From Patagioenas fasciata (Eukaryota; Chordata; Aves; Columbiformes; Columbidae): a stretch of DNA of 64,000 nt. Positions 60,588 through 64,000 of the stretch are shown piece after piece. Under the pieces are notes generated by a model that saw only the letters and a list, made by a program, of their open reading frames with translations, had not been told where the DNA came from and ran no database searches. Both the position numbers and the translations under genes were made by a program. How positions within the stretch are numbered: position 1 is the first letter of the stretch; each line of letters starts with the position of its first letter. Location: assembly GCF_037038585.1 (NCBI RefSeq), contig NC_092526.1, positions 37,585,501-37,649,500 on the forward strand, read 5' to 3'.

Positions 60588-60937
60588 CTTGGCTTGCATC
60601 GTTTTGGGGTCCTGGATGAAGTCCCAGTCCTTTCCATTCATGCTGTAGGCCACCTTAAACTTCTTCACGAAAGAGCGGGACTCGGTGGTGGTCACGCTGT
60701 CCCCTCCACGAGCCCCCTGGATAATGACGCCTTTGACATTCTTCGGGACGCCGAGATCCACCTGCAGCCACTCCTCCCCGGGCTGGGCTTGTGGGACGTG
60801 GGGAAACCAGCCTGAGCGGCTGCTCACCAGGCGGGCCATGCTGGGAGACCAGTCGTAGCCTCGGATGGAAGAGGCCGAGATCTGCGAGTCAGGGATGAGG
60901 CCGGAAAGCATTCCCAGCAAGTTGGAGCAGGGCGAAT
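60588..60937 (-). CDS. NRP2: NRP2 exon: first part of domain b2
   Basis: This 350-nt exon follows cctgcag, takes one base from the previous exon to make Asp, and ends in phase 0 at KTMQAK before gtaggc. It opens DSPCSNLLGMLSGLIPDSQI and contains ARLVSSRSGWFPHVPQAQ, GEEWLQVDLG and KGVIIQGARGGDS, which are the N-terminal and core segments of the second F5/8 type C domain. The b2 domain strengthens VEGF and semaphorin binding and contributes to heparin binding. It is the exon that best distinguishes NRP2 from NRP1. Read-through of its donor gives a short in-frame tail, annotated separately. Confidence 0.98.
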
Positions 60938-61196
60938 CTGCAGGGGAGGAAATGGCATGAACAGCCGGGGCGGTTGAAGGGAGCACTCGTGGTTTTTCCT
61001 GCAGGTTTAAGCTCTGGGCTCTAAAGCAGCACCAGTGCTGGATGCTTCCCCTTTATCTCTGTGACCTGGGTGCCTGTCCCCACAAGCACATCCCTTGGGA
61101 TGGGTGTCTCCGTGCTTCTCACACTGTCACCATGGCATGTGGGGGACAGCACCCTGGGAGAGGCTGCCCGAGGGACAGAGAGGAGGGGACCCTCAC

Positions 61197-61341
61197 CGGT
61201 GATGCGGCAGCCATACAGCTCCAGCCTCAGGGCGATGCCGTTGTGCCAGCTCTGGGGACGGATGCGCACGAAGCGTGTGAGCACCGGGCTGTGGATCTTG
61301 TTGAGAACGACCTCCGTGGCATCCTCGTTGGCCTGAAATGT
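61197..61341 (-). CDS. NRP2: NRP2 exon: end of coagulation-factor domain b1
   Basis: This 145-nt exon starts in phase 0 after an acceptor ending ttgcag and ends in phase 1 before gtgagg. It begins TFQANEDATEVVLNK and ends RLELYGCRIT. The stretch RFVRIRPQSWHNGIALRLE is the C-terminal signature of F5/8 type C (discoidin) domains, and the final Cys closes the domain disulphide. The b1 domain binds VEGF and the basic C-terminal tail of class 3 semaphorins; the rest of b1 and its ligand pocket are encoded outside the window. A 259-bp intron separates it from the b2 exon. Apart from conservative changes it follows human NRP2 as I remember it (FQANNDATEVVLNK). Confidence 0.97.
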
Positions 61342-64000
61342 CTGCAAGGGAGAAGGGGCACAAATATGGTTACATCCTCTCCAGGAAGAAAGAAATAACC
61401 AGATGGGCAGTAGAGATAATCTCAGCAGGGAGAATATGGTGGGCTGAACCGCTGGGAGGACAGCATGGTGGATAGACTCGCTCATCAGGCAGGAGCCCTA
61501 GGAGCTTGCTGTCCTGCCTCTCACAGCACCCCAAGGCTCCTCAGACTACCAAGCCAGAGCTGCTCCGAGCTAGCCCCTCAACCTAGAGCTGCTCCAATGC
61601 AAAAGGCCAGATGTCCCCAGATGCTGAGTGAGATCTTGCCTCCCCTCTGCAGGTAAACAGGCTGACATTCTCACACATCCTCGCACCAAGATCGGCCAGG
61701 AAACACCGCGTGCAAGCAGCAGCATGACCAGGGAGGACGCTGTCTCTGCCTGGGGCGATGAGCCGCCATCCCGGGCAGCTCCTCGCTCCTGTCTCTCTGG
61801 CGCACACGCAGCCTGCCACAGAGACAGCTTTTCCAGGGAGTTTACGATCCAACATGATATGAAAGGGCTGTGACCTTACCAGATGGCCATAATCAATAAC
61901 TACCAGATGGACGTTAGATCCACCTCTTCTTCCCATTATTTTAATAGGTTGGACCAGGACTGGATACTTGTGTTTTAGTTTCAGGCTGCAGAGCCATAGC
62001 AGGGGAGGGAGAAAAGCAAGACTACCCAAACTGAGGGTAATTTTCAACCATTTCTCTGCCCCCAGCATAAAGCCCTAAAGCTCACAGACTGAGGCTGCAG
62101 GCATTGCTCACTTTCCCCTACAAGGATGCAGGCTCTCAGGACAGGGCTAGAGCATCCACCGATCTCAGTCAGCAGCCACATTCGCACTGAGATGTTGTCT
62201 GGGCTCTTCTGCACATGCCGTGCTAAGCACAGAAGTTCCCACTAAGATTATCTCAGAGCAAAGCAGGAAAGCGTAATCTCCGGCACCGATCTCCTGTCGG
62301 AGGTAAGAGTCAAACAATCCGACTGCAGATCCCTGTGATGCAGGGCAGAAAAAGGGATGAGGCCGTATCCTGGCCTCTCGCCTTGAATAGCGGTTAAGGA
62401 GCATTTTATAAGCCTCTCACAGCTCCAGGTCTGCAGACGGCACGTGCTAAGTCTCTTCTCCCTGGATCCAGGGTGCAGCGGGTGTTTGCAGAGGGGCTCA
62501 GTGGCTGTACAGGGCTGCCCCGTGCATCATCCTCCTGCCAGGGCAGGGAGCAGCCACCTCACAGCCGGCCCCGGCTGCAAATCCAGCTGGTAATTGGGAT
62601 TTGGGGTTGGTGTGAACTTGAGCAGAAATGCTAATCTGGAGAATATACATCATGCTGCTACCGTTTAGCAACACAGCATGGTTTATGTGTTTTTAATATC
62701 CTATTTTATCCTGTCTGACCCTACTTCCCATCCTTTTCCTCGCTCAGCAGACACCAAATACCCTTTTTTCCAGCAGGAGGGCTATAAGAAGAGTGGTTGC
62801 TGTGTAGCACTCTCCAGGCACAAGTGTGTGTATCTATCTTGTAAACCAGTGGGAACACACACGCATACACACACAGGCTGAAAGGACATATTTCCACACC
62901 GCAGCAAAGCCTCCAGCTTTATGTCAACACAGAAGCTGACACACAACACCTTACCTCTGAACCCAACACCGGAGGACAGGAAACGTTTATCTGAGCCGAT
63001 GCGACAATTTTAGCACAAGGAGCAGCACGTCAGGTCAGCGCAAAGGTCCCTCTGTCCCAGGGGGTGGCTCCCAATGGTGGCCCCAGCAGATGTCTGGGGG
63101 CAACAACCCCCAGGGGAGTTTTCTCCTGGCAACCTCTCTACGCTTCCCACCATCAGCACTTTGAAGACTCCATGAGCCAAAGGTTGCATATGGACCAGCA
63201 TGTTTAACAGTTACTGATGAGGTTTGCTGCTCTTTTTGGTTTAACATATTCCCAGTTTTGTTCTTTTTTAGCTCGCTTCACACATATGAGCATCAGGGAC
63301 CACAGAATCCAAATTTACACCAGCATAATTTGTTGCTGACTTCTGCAAAGTCAAGCTTGACAGAAAGCAGAAGCAGGACCGAGCCCAAAAACTTTATCAC
63401 TACCACATGCATTGCTGAAAGCTTCTCTTACATGACCTTAGTCCCAAACACCTGCTTCCAAGGAGAACAACCTCAATTCTGCTTTACGTTTGGGGTCCAG
63501 TAATTTCCTCAGACTAGATCACATCCAATAAGCCACGTAACCCTGAATCGGGGCCTTGACGCTCCGGCCTGCCAGTCTGGGAGGGCAGAAATGGCACCTT
63601 CCAGGTCCAGTATCAGCTGCAGTGGCAGGATCTGCTCCAGCGAACCTTGTTTCTGAAAAGCACCAACTGATCAGAGCAAGTTGTTGCTTCGCACCCTGTT
63701 CAGTGTGACAGAGAGGGGCCATGTTCAGAGGGCAGGTGCTCAGTGCTGTTGGAGAAGCGGGGTCCTCCTGCCTTCCAGCCTTGTCCCAAATGGAAAGGCA
63801 TTGTGAGCCCACAGGTCCCGATGCCGTGACCAGGGTTGGGCCCCAAGCGCATGGTTTGTCTGCACTGAAAACACCGACCCCAGAGCCCGACCACACCGTG
63901 GAGAGTCCCACTGACTTCAACAGGCTCTGCATCCTGCCTCAAATTAGCACTCACGGCATGGGAAGAACTAGCAGGAAAATGTGTGAAATCGGGAGCGCCA
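61342..64000 (-). other. NRP2 intron (5' end outside window)
   Basis: Intron upstream of the first exon seen, cut by the window edge. No further b1 exon is visible on the minus strand, and no repeat family was recognised. There is a short CA-rich stretch near 62858-62878. Confidence 0.7.

Larger units (their letters stand above)
21580..61341 (-). other. NRP2: NRP2 gene, 3' portion (neuropilin-2)
   Basis: This is the 3' part of neuropilin-2, a single-pass co-receptor for class 3 semaphorins and VEGFs (with plexins and VEGFRs) in axon guidance and lymphatic/vascular development. Eight shared exons are followed by two alternative 3' ends. All introns are GT-AG and phase is continuous: the NRP2a path totals 1686 nt (561 residues plus stop, long form) and the NRP2b path 1572 nt (523 residues plus stop, short form). 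The b2 domain separates it from NRP1: it has GMLSGLI, SARLVSS-like and PAGIGMRLEVLGC segments, where NRP1 (from memory) differs clearly. The 5' exons (signal peptide, CUB a1/a2, most of b1) lie beyond the right edge. The 3' limit is inferred from the poly(A) signal. Confidence 0.97.

Noticed and set aside
61342-64000. Search for the preceding b1 exon of NRP2
   Set aside because: No frame with the expected b1 motifs and splice sites appears before the right edge; it must lie beyond the window.
1-64000. CRISPR arrays, tRNA or rRNA genes, phage or bacterial operons
   Set aside because: No regular spacer arrays, cloverleaf genes or prokaryotic gene layout; the sequence is a vertebrate intron-exon region.

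Overview
The window is vertebrate nuclear DNA, almost certainly from a bird. It carries degenerate CR1 LINE 3' ends, a solo LTR resembling a widespread avian ERVL-like family, and no recognisable primate or rodent repeats. Its one clear protein-coding gene is split into short exons with GT-AG introns. There is no bacterial operon structure, CRISPR array, tRNA, rRNA or complete mobile element.

The gene is the 3' part of neuropilin-2 (NRP2), on the minus strand, running from about 61341 (first exon seen) down to about 21600. Exon edges were read by eye from splice sites, and reading phase is continuous across every junction. In transcript order the exons encode: the end of coagulation-factor domain b1 (61197-61341); domain b2 (60588-60937 and 59350-59494); the Thr-rich linker (55959-56075); the MAM domain (53488-53640, 43948-44210, 42257-42353); and a short juxtamembrane exon with two tandem donor sites (39879/39900-39920). 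The transcript then has two alternative ends. One is a single NRP2b terminal exon (34667-34947) with a 3'UTR to a poly(A) signal at 32084-32089. The other is a pair of NRP2a exons (25625-25693 and 24698-25002) with a 3'UTR to a poly(A) signal at 21600-21605. The NRP2a protein ends in the S-E-A PDZ ligand and the NRP2b protein in S-R-C. The signal peptide, CUB domains and most of b1 lie beyond position 64000.

Positions 1-21579 are intergenic sequence downstream of NRP2. They contain an orphan CpG island (about 2925-3235), a 21-bp minisatellite (about 3236-3444), the solo LTR (4191-4597), two CR1 fragments (4850-5235 and 13322-13748), a compact cluster of bZIP-type sites (11671-11736) and otherwise unremarkable non-coding DNA. 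No protein gene was recognised there.

The most interesting observations concern isoform control of NRP2. The tandem donors would insert seven residues (GENFYFP), where I recall five (GENFK) in human NRP2. Read-through after the first b2 exon gives a short tail, VGTAWSSCKM, followed in the same intron by AATAAA, which resembles the human soluble s9 isoform. The bird-type 69-nt NRP2a-only exon has a weak donor. A nested set of perfect inverted repeats lies about 410-510 nt upstream of the tandem-donor exon in the same intron. No wholly new biological system was found. Comparisons with human NRP2 are from memory and are marked as such.
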